A DNA stretch of 64,000 nt from Desulfatibacillum aliphaticivorans DSM 15576. GTDB taxonomy: Bacteria > Desulfobacterota > Desulfobacteria > Desulfobacterales > Desulfatibacillaceae. Below, piece by piece: positions 1-8,444 of this stretch. The DNA is taken from contig NZ_AUCT01000002.1 of the NCBI RefSeq assembly GCF_000429905.1, forward strand, positions 1 through 64,000. Reading direction: 5' to 3'. The number at the start of each line of letters is the position of its first letter. Position 1 is the first letter of the stretch. The notes beneath the pieces were generated by a model. The model saw nothing but the letters and a program-made list of their open reading frames with translations. It did no database searches and had not been told where the DNA came from. A program made the translations under genes and the position numbers.

Positions 1-470
1 AAGCGGCCCTCGCGAACCTTGATCAGCACCTCCCCTTCCTTGATGCACTGGGGCGGCACATAGGCCCGGGACAGGAAGTACCCGTTCTCTTTGTAGAACC
101 GGGTCACCTCGTCCGTCACTTCCTTGAGGGCGCTCACCTCCATGGTCTGGCCCACGTACGGCGCCACCACCTCCTGGAGATCCTGGTCCGCGAAAACCCG
201 CTGACCCTCAAAACAGATCTTGGATAAACGGAACGTCACACCTTCCCCGCCCTTGAACACCGCGCTCTGTTCGTCCTGAACGCTGATCTCGGGCAGCCGG
301 GAATGAGCGGGGATTTCCCGCTCTTTGAGCGATCTCTCCACTGCACCGGGCATGCCGCTATCCGGCACAACGGATTCTTCGGGCTCTTGTCCAGCCCAGG
401 TTACCGCGGCCATTGCCAGCCACAATATAACCTGCCCCAAAATGATCACCTGCTTTAGCGTGTTCCTCAC
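1..470 (-). CDS. Two-partner secretion outer-membrane transporter (ShlB/FhaC/HecB family), N-terminal part
   Basis: The reading frame enters from the left edge of the window, so only about 156 N-terminal residues are present. The start is a GTG at 470 with a GGAGG ribosome site at 476-480. Residues 1-26 form a signal peptide (basic start, long hydrophobic core, end at VTWA). After a linker rich in Pro and acidic residues, residues about 77-156 read like a POTRA domain (motifs FEGQRVF, FYKENGYFLSRAYVPPQ, VLIKVREG). In this family a POTRA region precedes a 16-strand barrel that exports a large TpsA partner. The barrel and any partner lie outside the window. Family assignment rests on the POTRA segment only. 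Confidence 0.75.
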   Translation of the reverse strand, partial: MRNTLKQVIILGQVILWLAMAAVTWAGQEPEESVVPDSGMPGAVERSLKEREIPAHSRLPEISVQDEQSAVFKGGEGVTFRLSKICFEGQRVFADQDLQEVVAPYVGQTMEVSALKEVTDEVTRFYKENGYFLSRAYVPPQCIKEGEVLIKVREGR

Positions 471-1837
471 CGTAGCCTCCTATTATTCCAGTTTATAAAA
501 ACACTTATGTTTCTACACAGCTTCAAAATAACTACAAACAGGTTTACGCACTTCACGAGCGACAGCCAACAAAGCCTACTCTGTCGGCCCAAAACTGTAA
601 GACTCAGGATATCGATGGTGTAATACTTGTTAACCCGCTTTGCTTTTCAGCAATTACTAAAAAACAAAACTTTGCCTACATAACAAATACTTTAGGGATA
701 TTTTGGAATATTGAGGAAAAAGGCAGAAGTGAGATTGTAAAGGAGTGCTGTTTTGGAAAAAACAGGAGCACCCAAGACGAACATCAATTCTCCGGCCGCA
801 AAACGGGCTTTTGCATAGATCGCCGGAACGCTTAACGCCTTGGGCTGTTTCCAATCTCGAAAACTGATTCACTTTTTACCATCAATATCCCGTGACCATA
901 CTTATCAACTTCCGCAGCATGGAGTCAATTAAAAAAAACTTATGGCTTCCAGCTTTTTTCCGACAAGACCGAAAAAGTATATTTGACAAGCTGATCGTCA
1001 ATCAGCATAGCCAAAAGATTGCGTCATGGCTATGATCTATTTCACATTTTTAAATAAAATTATAAAGGATGCATCAAAAAGGCATGCATTCTCTATAAAC
1101 GGGCCCGGCCGACATGCGCAACAATTGCAGCAAACGGGCGTTTAGCGCGATTCATACAACATGTTGAATGAATCGGTTGTCGGCATAGGCTATTTTGTAC
1201 GTGCGTCCATCATCGCCTCGCCCGCCATATTTATGGAAGGCCCCGAAGATTTTCGAACCTCTCTTTTTTGCCGTTCCCACGCCTGCACCCGGATCAGCAC
1301 GGCCGCCTTTGCAAAGGCTTGACCGTCGTTCAAAGCCATGGCGCCCATCGCAAGCGGAAATTGCTCGTTATACGCCCTGAGCGGCATAATTTTCATCAAA
1401 CGCCGCTCGCTTTGCCTTGCCTTTGGCCGGATTGCGCCAATTTTCCGCCGGACAGCCAGGTTATTGACGCAAAAGGCTGTTTTGATATCTTTGGAAAAGT
1501 ATTGAAAAGCCCCTGATCAGCCGGGGCCTGAAAGTATCCCCCCCTTTCCGTGCCGTATCTATGGTTTTTTACTTCTTTAGCCAGGGGGTTAAGCAAGTTT
1601 TATTCCAAAATCGCATGACTGGGGCATTGGACAACACAAAACAAATAGAGCTTTGACCATTTTATTGGAAACGGTTCGTCAAAGGCCATCCTCCCCGCTG
1701 CAAAGGTTCGCTTGCGGACGATTCTTTTCTTGACCCATTTTCGTTAGACGAATATTAATGACCTCATCTTAAAATATTAATTTTAAAAAAAGTGAAAGGC
1801 TCCCCCCGCCTTTCATACACAGGGGACCCGTTGGATT
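471..1837. other. Long intergenic region without a convincing gene
   Basis: These 1.37 kb separate the secretion transporter from the histidine kinase. Short open frames exist on both strands (for example minus strand 1190-1399) but none has a ribosome site or a recognisable product. The first part is AT-rich. At 745-845 there is a set of nested inverted repeats, described separately. From about 1100 to 1640 the composition becomes coding-like, which could mean decayed genes, but I cannot identify a parent. Confidence 0.5.
745..845 (-). other. Candidate structured RNA with nested hairpins, unassigned
   Basis: Three inverted repeats are stacked here. Segment 836-845 pairs with 770-779. Inside it 822-827 pairs with 791-796, and inside that 809-814 pairs with 798-803. 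A separate hairpin, 748-754 with 759-765, extends to 745-747/769-771 across a three-base bulge. The outer stem is a continuous 10 bp only when read on the minus strand, where two mismatches become G-U pairs. That asymmetry suggests a minus-strand transcript, which would lie in the leader of the secretion transporter at 470. I do not recognise a known riboswitch class. It is not a typical terminator because no T-run follows. Confidence 0.35.
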
Positions 1838-4099
1838 ATGGAGATGAGCCAGGCGTTTTTTCGGGCTGTGGCGGAATGCGGCGCCAACATTATTATCGCC
1901 CATACCAAAGAGCATGAGATCATCTACGCCAGCCCCACCGTCCGATCCTTCGGCTATGAACCCGAAGACCTGATAGGCAATACAATTCAGCCCTTTATAC
2001 ACCGGGAAGACTGGCGCCTGGTGGATGCCGTCATCGCCGAATGCATGGAGACGCCCAACACTCCCGCGTCAGTGGGGGACATTCGGGCCAGAAGCAAGGG
2101 AGAAGACTGGGTTTGGCTTCATGGGCAGTACATTTTTTTTGTAGGGTTGGAAGGAGAGGATATCCTTGTTTTCGTCGGCGCCAATGTGACGGACAGAAAA
2201 AAGGCGGAAATCAAGGCCATGGAATTGCAGGCGGCCGTGGAGCAATCCACGGAAGGCATTGCCGTGGCCGACATGGACGGAGTCCTTACCTTTGCCAACA
2301 CAGCCTGGGCCCGTATGCACGGATATGAAGTGGAGGAACTGCAGGGAAAAAATCTGAGTACATTCCACACCCCGGATCAAATGCGGCTGGACGTCTTGCC
2401 TTTTATTAACAAAACCCTGGAGGCGGGGTCCTTTCGAGGAGAGGTGGGACACGTTCGCAAAGACGGAACCACCTTTCCCGCCTGGCACTCAGGCGGGATG
2501 CTCAAGAACGAGTCAGGCGAGGCCACGGCGATCATGGCGGTAATTTATGATATAACCGCCCGGAAAAATGCAGAAATCGAATTGAAAAAACGGGAGATCA
2601 TGTACCGGACCCTGGTGGAGCAATCCCTCCAGGGAGTGGGAATAATCCGGAACGAGCCCGTAAAAGTGGTTTACTGCAATCCCGCTTTGGAGGAAATGCT
2701 GGGGCGCTCGGCCAGGGATCTGCGGGCCCTTTCGATTCAGGAGTTGGCTGAACTGGTTCACCCCAACGATTATCCGGAACTCGCCGCGCGCTTTTTGGAC
2801 CGCCTCGCCGGAAAAAAGGTGGACCCTCACCAGATCGTTCGGGTTTACAAAAAGGACGGAACCCTGATGTGGCTCGAAACAGTGTGCCAAGTGATCCCCC
2901 ATGAGGGCAGCCCCGCCACCTTGGGTCTTTGCAGGGACATCACGGACCGGCGGCGTCTGGAGGAAAACCTGAGGCAGACCCGGAAGATGGAGGCCATCGG
3001 GACCCTGGCCGGAGGCATCGCCCATAACCTCAACAACATTTTGTATCCCATCATGGGATACACGGAAATGGCCGTGGATGACATCCCCAAAGGCAGCGCG
3101 GCCGCCCATAATCTTCAGGAAGTGCTCATAGCCATCAACCGGGCCAAGGACCTGGTGCACCAGATCCTGGCCTTCGCCCATAAAAGCAAGGAACAGCATG
3201 CGGCCACGGAGCTTGGGCCTATAGTGCATGAGGTGGTGCGGCTTATGCGGGGGACCTTGCCGGCCACCATAAAGATCACGCAGGACATCTCCAACGAGGC
3301 TCCGGCGGTCATGGCCGACCCCTCCCTGGCGCACCAAGCCTTGGTGAACCTGTGCACGAACGCTTTTCACGCCATGCGCGACAAGGGCGGGGAGTTGGAG
3401 GTTTCTCTGGAAGAAGCCTTGCTGAGGCCTGAAGAAGTCCCTGATTTCGCCCTGCCTCCCGGGAGATACTCAAAGATTAGCGTAAGGGATACGGGCGCGG
3501 GCATCGATCCTATGATCATGGATCGCATTTTCGAGCCCTATTTCACCACCCGGGACGTGGGCGACGGCACGGGCATGGGGCTTTCGGAGGCTCACGCATT
3601 CGCAAGAAACTGCGGCGGGGACGTAAGGGCCGTAAGCACGCCGGGGAAAGGGTCGCTTTTTGAAATCTATTTGCCGGCCATTGAACAGAAGCGGTCCAAG
3701 GCCATGGACGCCGCGCCTGCGGCCAAGGACAACGAAACCATATTGCTGGCTGAAAGCGATCCGCAAATCCGCAAGATGAACACTCAGGTGCTGACTCGTC
3801 TGGGGTATTCAGTCCACGCGGAGGCCAACGGCAAGGAGGCTTTGGACGCCCTGGCGAACTCCCCCGGCAGGTTCGACCTTATTATCACCGAGCTGCACAT
3901 GCCCATCATGACGGGCGCTCAATTGGCGAGGGACGCCAAAGCCATGCAGCCGGACCTGCCTGTGGTCCTGTGCACCGGATTCGCCGAAGCGCTCACCCTG
4001 CAGGAAGCGCAAGATATGGGAGTGGACGGCGTCATAAAAAAGCCCATGCGCAAAAAGGACGTGGCCCTGGTGGTCAGGAGCGTCCTGGACGCCAGATGA
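1838..4099 (+). CDS. Hybrid PAS-sensor histidine kinase with degenerate receiver
   Basis: This 753-residue protein has three PAS domains (about 1-120, 122-245 and 250-370, each ending in a DxTxRK-like motif), a HisKA dimerisation domain, an HATPase domain (about 490-610, with DTGAGI and GTGMGLS) and a C-terminal receiver (about 630-750). The phosphorylated His is H396 in GGIAHNLNN. No membrane segment is visible, so it is probably a cytosolic sensor. The receiver is unusual: the phospho-acceptor Asp is replaced by Glu (E685 in IITELHMP) and the acidic pair reads ES, while the conserved Thr and Lys (CTGF, IKKP) remain. The target is unknown. The gene ends directly against the convergent gene at 4100. 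Confidence 0.9.
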   Translation: MEMSQAFFRAVAECGANIIIAHTKEHEIIYASPTVRSFGYEPEDLIGNTIQPFIHREDWRLVDAVIAECMETPNTPASVGDIRARSKGEDWVWLHGQYIFFVGLEGEDILVFVGANVTDRKKAEIKAMELQAAVEQSTEGIAVADMDGVLTFANTAWARMHGYEVEELQGKNLSTFHTPDQMRLDVLPFINKTLEAGSFRGEVGHVRKDGTTFPAWHSGGMLKNESGEATAIMAVIYDITARKNAEIELKKREIMYRTLVEQSLQGVGIIRNEPVKVVYCNPALEEMLGRSARDLRALSIQELAELVHPNDYPELAARFLDRLAGKKVDPHQIVRVYKKDGTLMWLETVCQVIPHEGSPATLGLCRDITDRRRLEENLRQTRKMEAIGTLAGGIAHNLNNILYPIMGYTEMAVDDIPKGSAAAHNLQEVLIAINRAKDLVHQILAFAHKSKEQHAATELGPIVHEVVRLMRGTLPATIKITQDISNEAPAVMADPSLAHQALVNLCTNAFHAMRDKGGELEVSLEEALLRPEEVPDFALPPGRYSKISVRDTGAGIDPMIMDRIFEPYFTTRDVGDGTGMGLSEAHAFARNCGGDVRAVSTPGKGSLFEIYLPAIEQKRSKAMDAAPAAKDNETILLAESDPQIRKMNTQVLTRLGYSVHAEANGKEALDALANSPGRFDLIITELHMPIMTGAQLARDAKAMQPDLPVVLCTGFAEALTLQEAQDMGVDGVIKKPMRKKDVALVVRSVLDAR

Positions 4100-5797
4100 T
4101 CACTCGGCGGACTTGTCGAAAATTTTTTCCAGGATCACTTTGGTGATCATATACGTCGGACGCACCCCTTCCTTGCCCATGGCCCCGGCGGCCAGGGTCT
4201 GGCCGGACTGCAAAGGATTGTCCGAAGCGTAGTAGGCGTACCGGACCCTGGTTCCCGGCGGTATATTGCCCTTGATGATCGCCGCGCTTATGGCCCGCTG
4301 GTAATGTCCGCCCTCCATCTCCAGGCCGATGGTTTTCCAGTCATCCTTAAGTTTTAGGAGCACGTCCCGGTTTTGGAGGGAGGTTCCCAGGACCGTGACC
4401 ATAGGGCCGACGAAAACGCTGTGCTGTTCCGCATTGAAATCTTCGGGGACCATGTCGTTCCGGAAGTTGTAATTGTCCGAGGTTCCTTCAAACACATGGG
4501 CCGTGGCCAGCATGATGTCTCCCTGCTTGCCGGTCAGAATTCCCGCCTTGCCCATGACGGAGACGGAACGGATATCAAAGCGAATCTCGCCATTATCCTT
4601 CTTAAGGGGTTTAAGCAGGTTTTCCATCAGCTCAAAGGCCTGGGCGCCGAAAGCATAGTCCATGACCAGAATGACGGGAGGGTTGGCGTCCTGGGTGCAC
4701 GTTTCAATATCCAGGCCCGGGTGCACCTCCACGCACTTCAGGGGGGCGGTATCTATAATCTGGCAATCGATATGGGAACCGGATTGATCCGGCATGGGAT
4801 GCACGCCGTTTTTCTCGGCAAAGGCCAGCACGTCGTCCCCGTGGGCCTTCAGAGCGTCAAAAAACGCGTAGACGTCACCCAACGCCGCAATATCGGGATG
4901 AACCTCCTTGATCGCGGCGTATCCATACAAGGTGTTGACCACGCTGTGGAGGTTGGCGCTGACAATGTGGAGAGGCCGGTCCTTAAGCCCCAGCTCCGCC
5001 AGCTTTTCCTTGATGTCCGCCCCCCATTGGCGGCCGTATTTCTGGTGGCCGATAATGTTCATGAGCGAGGGAGTCAGATAAATAACCAGCATGTTCTCGC
5101 GGGAGGAAGACTCCTCATCGATCCGCTTGCCCAGCCGGTACACCAGGGAAAACAAGCCGTTATTCGCTTTGTATTCGACCTTGGTCTTTTCCAGGTATTC
5201 ATAGGTGGCTTTGGTCTCTCCGTAGGATCGGCCCAGGATGATACTGAGGTTCCACAAGGCCTGATCCACCTTATCCCGTGACACAGGCTCCTTGCGCAGG
5301 GCGACCTTTTCCAGCTCGGCCCACTCCACGGTGATGTTTCCGGAGTCGTCCCGCATTTTGGTGTGGATCTTGGCCGCCTCCATATTCAGGAAGGTCATGT
5401 GGGTCAGGATGTCGTAAATCTCGCTCAGGCCCCTGGAAATGACAAAGCAGATTTCCTTGTCGCTGATCCGGTAGGAGGTTCTGCGGCGCTTGAACGGCTC
5501 TATCCGCTCAAAAGGCGAGTCCTTGAAGGGGTCCTCCTCCGTGAGAATCACCCGGGTGCATTCCTCAATGCCGCGGGGCAGGCGGTCGATCACGTACTCC
5601 AGCCCCTTCAACTCCACCACCCGGGGGTCGTTCAGGGACCCGTATATCTCCGGGCTCAGGCTCCGGAGGCAATTTTCCAAAGCCTTGCCGAATTTCCCCG
5701 AAGGACGGTAAAACCCACGGATCGCCAGGGAGTCGGTGATCACCTTGAACTGATGAATGGCGTATCGCGCTTTGTGCGCTTCGGAGACTTCGTACAT
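4100..5797 (-). CDS. Conserved hypothetical protein with nucleoside-phosphorylase-like C-terminus
   Basis: This 565-residue soluble protein has no signal peptide or membrane segment. The start is taken at the ATG at 5797, preceded by AAGGA with a six-base gap. An in-frame TTG at 5833 would add 12 residues but has no ribosome site. The N-terminal half (to about residue 230) is helical and charged, and matches nothing I can name with confidence. The C-terminal part has the pattern VTVLGTSLQNRDVL followed about 15 residues later by GLEMEGGHY, which resembles the nucleoside-binding GLEMEG segment of purine nucleoside phosphorylases. An uncharacterised family of this kind occurs in Desulfobacterota. 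A nucleotide-related role is inference only. Confidence 0.6.
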   Translation of the reverse strand: MYEVSEAHKARYAIHQFKVITDSLAIRGFYRPSGKFGKALENCLRSLSPEIYGSLNDPRVVELKGLEYVIDRLPRGIEECTRVILTEEDPFKDSPFERIEPFKRRRTSYRISDKEICFVISRGLSEIYDILTHMTFLNMEAAKIHTKMRDDSGNITVEWAELEKVALRKEPVSRDKVDQALWNLSIILGRSYGETKATYEYLEKTKVEYKANNGLFSLVYRLGKRIDEESSSRENMLVIYLTPSLMNIIGHQKYGRQWGADIKEKLAELGLKDRPLHIVSANLHSVVNTLYGYAAIKEVHPDIAALGDVYAFFDALKAHGDDVLAFAEKNGVHPMPDQSGSHIDCQIIDTAPLKCVEVHPGLDIETCTQDANPPVILVMDYAFGAQAFELMENLLKPLKKDNGEIRFDIRSVSVMGKAGILTGKQGDIMLATAHVFEGTSDNYNFRNDMVPEDFNAEQHSVFVGPMVTVLGTSLQNRDVLLKLKDDWKTIGLEMEGGHYQRAISAAIIKGNIPPGTRVRYAYYASDNPLQSGQTLAAGAMGKEGVRPTYMITKVILEKIFDKSAE

Positions 5798-5985
5798 GAA
5801 CATTCCTTTCCGGAAAAATTGTCCGCTAAACAATAAGGCTGCCTTTAAAGAATCGCCTTATTTTATATCCTTTTAAGGAATTTGCAAACATCAGGCCGAA
5901 TTTTTCGGCGGAGGCGGCGGGCAATCCCTTTTTAAACCAGTGTGAATAACAGGAATAATATGGATTGATAATTACCTGCGCCGGG

Positions 5986-6540
5986 CTACTTGGATTGAGA
6001 TCCGGGAAGAGGCGGGGGCGTCAGCCCTTGTCCATCGTGTTGTTCGGCAAGGTCTGAGAAAGCCTGTTTGACATCCCTGGCGCGCAGTAGAATCAACGTA
6101 AAACCAAAAGGGGCCGCCATCATCGCAGCAAGCACTGCGTTTGAAAACGCGAGGGCAATCATAGTTCGCGTTGATTCTCCGTAGACTGTTGCGTTTGCCG
6201 CCAGAAAGCCTAGCCAATAAACCGTGCATATTGTAATGCCTGCAACGGCGATCCAATGCGCCGCCTCCAGCGTCCTGCGCGCCCAGGGTTTTAATTTTAG
6301 GAAAAATATTGCAGAGATGAATAATAATATCGTGATTATAAACATCCATGCCAAAATAAAGGGGAAAAACTTGGCCAGAAAGGCGATTTCCGGCTGACTC
6401 CGCCAAGCCTCGTCAATTGCGGAAAAATAATGGAAGCCGGCGCCGGTCGCCAAGGCCATGCCCCCGCTTAAAACAAGCTCTATGCATCCAATCGCCGTTA
6501 TACGCATCGGCCGTTTTTTCTGTTCAGCCATTTTTTTCAT
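5986..6540 (-). CDS. Small four-TM membrane protein, paralogue of the gene at 7639-8199
   Basis: This protein of 184 residues has four predicted membrane helices (about 15-38, 58-82, 92-115, 130-153) and a cytosolic tail ending in PPPLPG. The start ATG at 6540 follows AAAGG. It lies 12 bp downstream of the DUF2806-like gene and is probably cotranscribed with it. The segments LKPWARRTLE and LRARDVKQAF correspond to LKSWARTALE and LRGQDVRNAF in the protein at 7639-8199, and both tails are proline-rich. The two genes are therefore diverged duplicates placed on either side of one partner gene. I do not recognise a function. Confidence 0.65.
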   Translation of the reverse strand: MKKMAEQKKRPMRITAIGCIELVLSGGMALATGAGFHYFSAIDEAWRSQPEIAFLAKFFPFILAWMFIITILLFISAIFFLKLKPWARRTLEAAHWIAVAGITICTVYWLGFLAANATVYGESTRTMIALAFSNAVLAAMMAAPFGFTLILLRARDVKQAFSDLAEQHDGQGLTPPPLPGSQSK

Positions 6541-6552
6541 AACCTTTACGCC

Positions 6553-7587
6553 TTATTCCAGCTGGGATGCCGGCAAAGACAATACTCTTATCGAAAGATT
6601 ATTGTCTTTCGCTTGCAAATTTAAAGCAGCGATGCATTCCTTTTCTGCTTGAGCATCCATGGTCCAATCACAGTATTTGGATATTTGGAGTCCTCTGGAA
6701 TTTAAGGGCAATCCGAACAGTTGGGATTTCTTTTGCTCATCACCGACATCCACACCTCTCTGCTTTAAAAAGCTGATATCCGGATTCTCATCAGTCAAGC
6801 CATTCCCGATAATTGTCACTTTCTGTGTTTTACAGATCAATTCAATAATGGAATTTTCGTTAATTGTCAGAGAACCATTGCCCTGAGTCAAGTTTCCTTC
6901 CCCTTCAAGACGATTAATCAAATGTTCAAAGCGGCCCTTTCCTCCCAGGGACTTGTCATACGCTCTTTTTAAAACTTCTGCATAATACCCGATAACCATG
7001 TATCCCTGAAATTCACCGTCAATATACAAGCAGGCTGCATTTCTTAAAAAGTCGAATAAATCGTGAAAATCAGCCTCCTCCATCATAGCGATGTTCCAGA
7101 TGGTTTTATTGTTAATTTTTCCGGGATTTTTGGCCTCATCCTTCACGGCGTTTATAAGGAGCTGCTTCCTCCAGGGTTCGTTTCTCATTCTATAAAACTG
7201 ATCCGCCAAATCCATCCAATGGGGTTCAATCTCAATATCCTCCTGGTCCGATTCATCCTCCGCCTCCTGCAGGTCTTCCAGTAAGGACCTGTATATGGAG
7301 AAAGATTTCATGTCGGCCAAAAGGGACTGGGCGTTTACCAGGTTAAAATCCACCTTTTCCAGCCACGCCTGTCTGACTGTCATCAAAAAATTGGCGTCTT
7401 CCTTTTTTGCCTCCATTAACAAATCAATGGAGGACATATCCTTGACCCCACTGAGATAAAACTTTCTTGCTTCAGGGCTTAGATACAAAGGCGAACGGAC
7501 AAGGGCTTTCAAAAGCCGCTGCACCGGCCTTGAAACCTTCAAACTTAAGATAGCGCCCAACTCATTGATAAACGAATTGACATCCAT
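6553..7587 (-). CDS. Hypothetical cytosolic protein, DUF2806-like
   Basis: This 344-residue protein has no signal or membrane segment and is rich in charged residues, with an acidic stretch near residues 107-120. The central part (about 125-190) has the pattern WRKQLLINAVKDE, KNPGKINNKTIWN and EEADFHDLFDFLRN. That resembles the region of DUF2806 proteins in which a Trp and a Pro-Gly precede a helix pair. The match is by eye and weak. The gene sits between two paralogous four-helix membrane proteins on the same strand (gaps of 12 and 51 bp), so the three probably form one operon and may act together at the membrane. Confidence 0.55.
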   Translation of the reverse strand: MDVNSFINELGAILSLKVSRPVQRLLKALVRSPLYLSPEARKFYLSGVKDMSSIDLLMEAKKEDANFLMTVRQAWLEKVDFNLVNAQSLLADMKSFSIYRSLLEDLQEAEDESDQEDIEIEPHWMDLADQFYRMRNEPWRKQLLINAVKDEAKNPGKINNKTIWNIAMMEEADFHDLFDFLRNAACLYIDGEFQGYMVIGYYAEVLKRAYDKSLGGKGRFEHLINRLEGEGNLTQGNGSLTINENSIIELICKTQKVTIIGNGLTDENPDISFLKQRGVDVGDEQKKSQLFGLPLNSRGLQISKYCDWTMDAQAEKECIAALNLQAKDNNLSIRVLSLPASQLE

Positions 7588-7638
7588 CGTTCATGCCACT
7601 CCCTATATTAATGTTGGTTTGTGTAGGCTAAATTATCA

Positions 7639-8199
7639 TCATTTATCGGCGCACGGAACCGGCGGCGGGCGGTCCAATTCCGGCTGAGTTGAGGCATTGA
7701 ATGCGTTTCTCACATCCTGGCCCCTCAAGGCTATTACGGCTAATGCAAAGGGGACCATATTCACTGCGATAATAAATAGCAATATGAATAGCTCCGTCGT
7801 CCCCAATCCTTCCAGAGGGCCGGGCGCCAAATATGGCGCGGCCCTGGAGATGATCCCTAAAAGGCCCAAACCGAGAAAAAACAGGACGCAAATCCAACTT
7901 AGCAGCTCAAGCGCAGTGCGCGCCCAAGATTTGAGCCTGAGAAATTGAATGGCGGACGCCAGCCCCGAGACGCCCATGGGGGCCAGGGCAATCAAAAACA
8001 AAGCGGCGCATCTCAAAAACGAAAGCGCCCCGGGATCATCCAACAGGCCGCTTCCGGCTGAGAATAGCAATGCAGCGAACCCCGCCGCGGAAACCAACAT
8101 AAGGCTCCCTAACGCGATCCATCCCCATCCGACGGCATACAGGCTATGGGGAGGCTTCTTCCCATAAGGCGGTTTATGCTCTTTGCTTGTTGAATTCAT
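7639..8199 (-). CDS. Small four-TM membrane protein, paralogue of the gene at 5986-6540
   Basis: This 186-residue protein has a short basic, proline-containing N-terminus, four hydrophobic helices (about 23-48, 60-85, 95-118, 133-158) and a tail with PPPVP. It shares the FLxLKxWARxxLE and LRxxDVxxAF signatures with the protein at 5986-6540. It is the first gene of the three-gene cluster. The ribosome site is weak. I cannot name the family. A proline-rich tail on both paralogues could bind a soluble partner, possibly the DUF2806-like product encoded between them, but this is inference. Confidence 0.6.
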   Translation of the reverse strand: MNSTSKEHKPPYGKKPPHSLYAVGWGWIALGSLMLVSAAGFAALLFSAGSGLLDDPGALSFLRCAALFLIALAPMGVSGLASAIQFLRLKSWARTALELLSWICVLFFLGLGLLGIISRAAPYLAPGPLEGLGTTELFILLFIIAVNMVPFALAVIALRGQDVRNAFNASTQPELDRPPPVPCADK

Positions 8200-8398
8200 A
8201 GTAAATCGCTTTCATGCAATGCATGCATCGCATTCTCCGTCGCAAGAAAATAACCATTATGATTTCGTTGATAGCAGGGAGATATATTATCTTGGGGGAG
8301 ACAAGGCAAGAAAATATCTTAAGAATAGCTTTTGTTGATGTATTAAGCAGATTAGGTGGAAATCGAATTAACGGCAGATTCACCACATTTGGGTGGGG

Positions 8399-8434
8399 AT
8401 AAAAACGGCCCGGGCGGAGAAGCCCGGGCCGTTA
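8399..8434 (-). terminator. Rho-independent terminator of the giant protease gene
   Basis: An 11-bp perfect GC-rich stem (8405-8415 with 8422-8432, six-base loop) is followed on the minus strand by a run of five T. It lies just downstream of the stop codon at 8445. Confidence 0.9.
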
Positions 8435-8444
8435 TGGTTGGCTG

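Noticed and set aside
657..872. 71-codon minus-strand open frame
   Set aside because: It overlaps the nested-hairpin element, is Cys/Ser-rich without a family, and has no ribosome site; an RNA explanation fits better.
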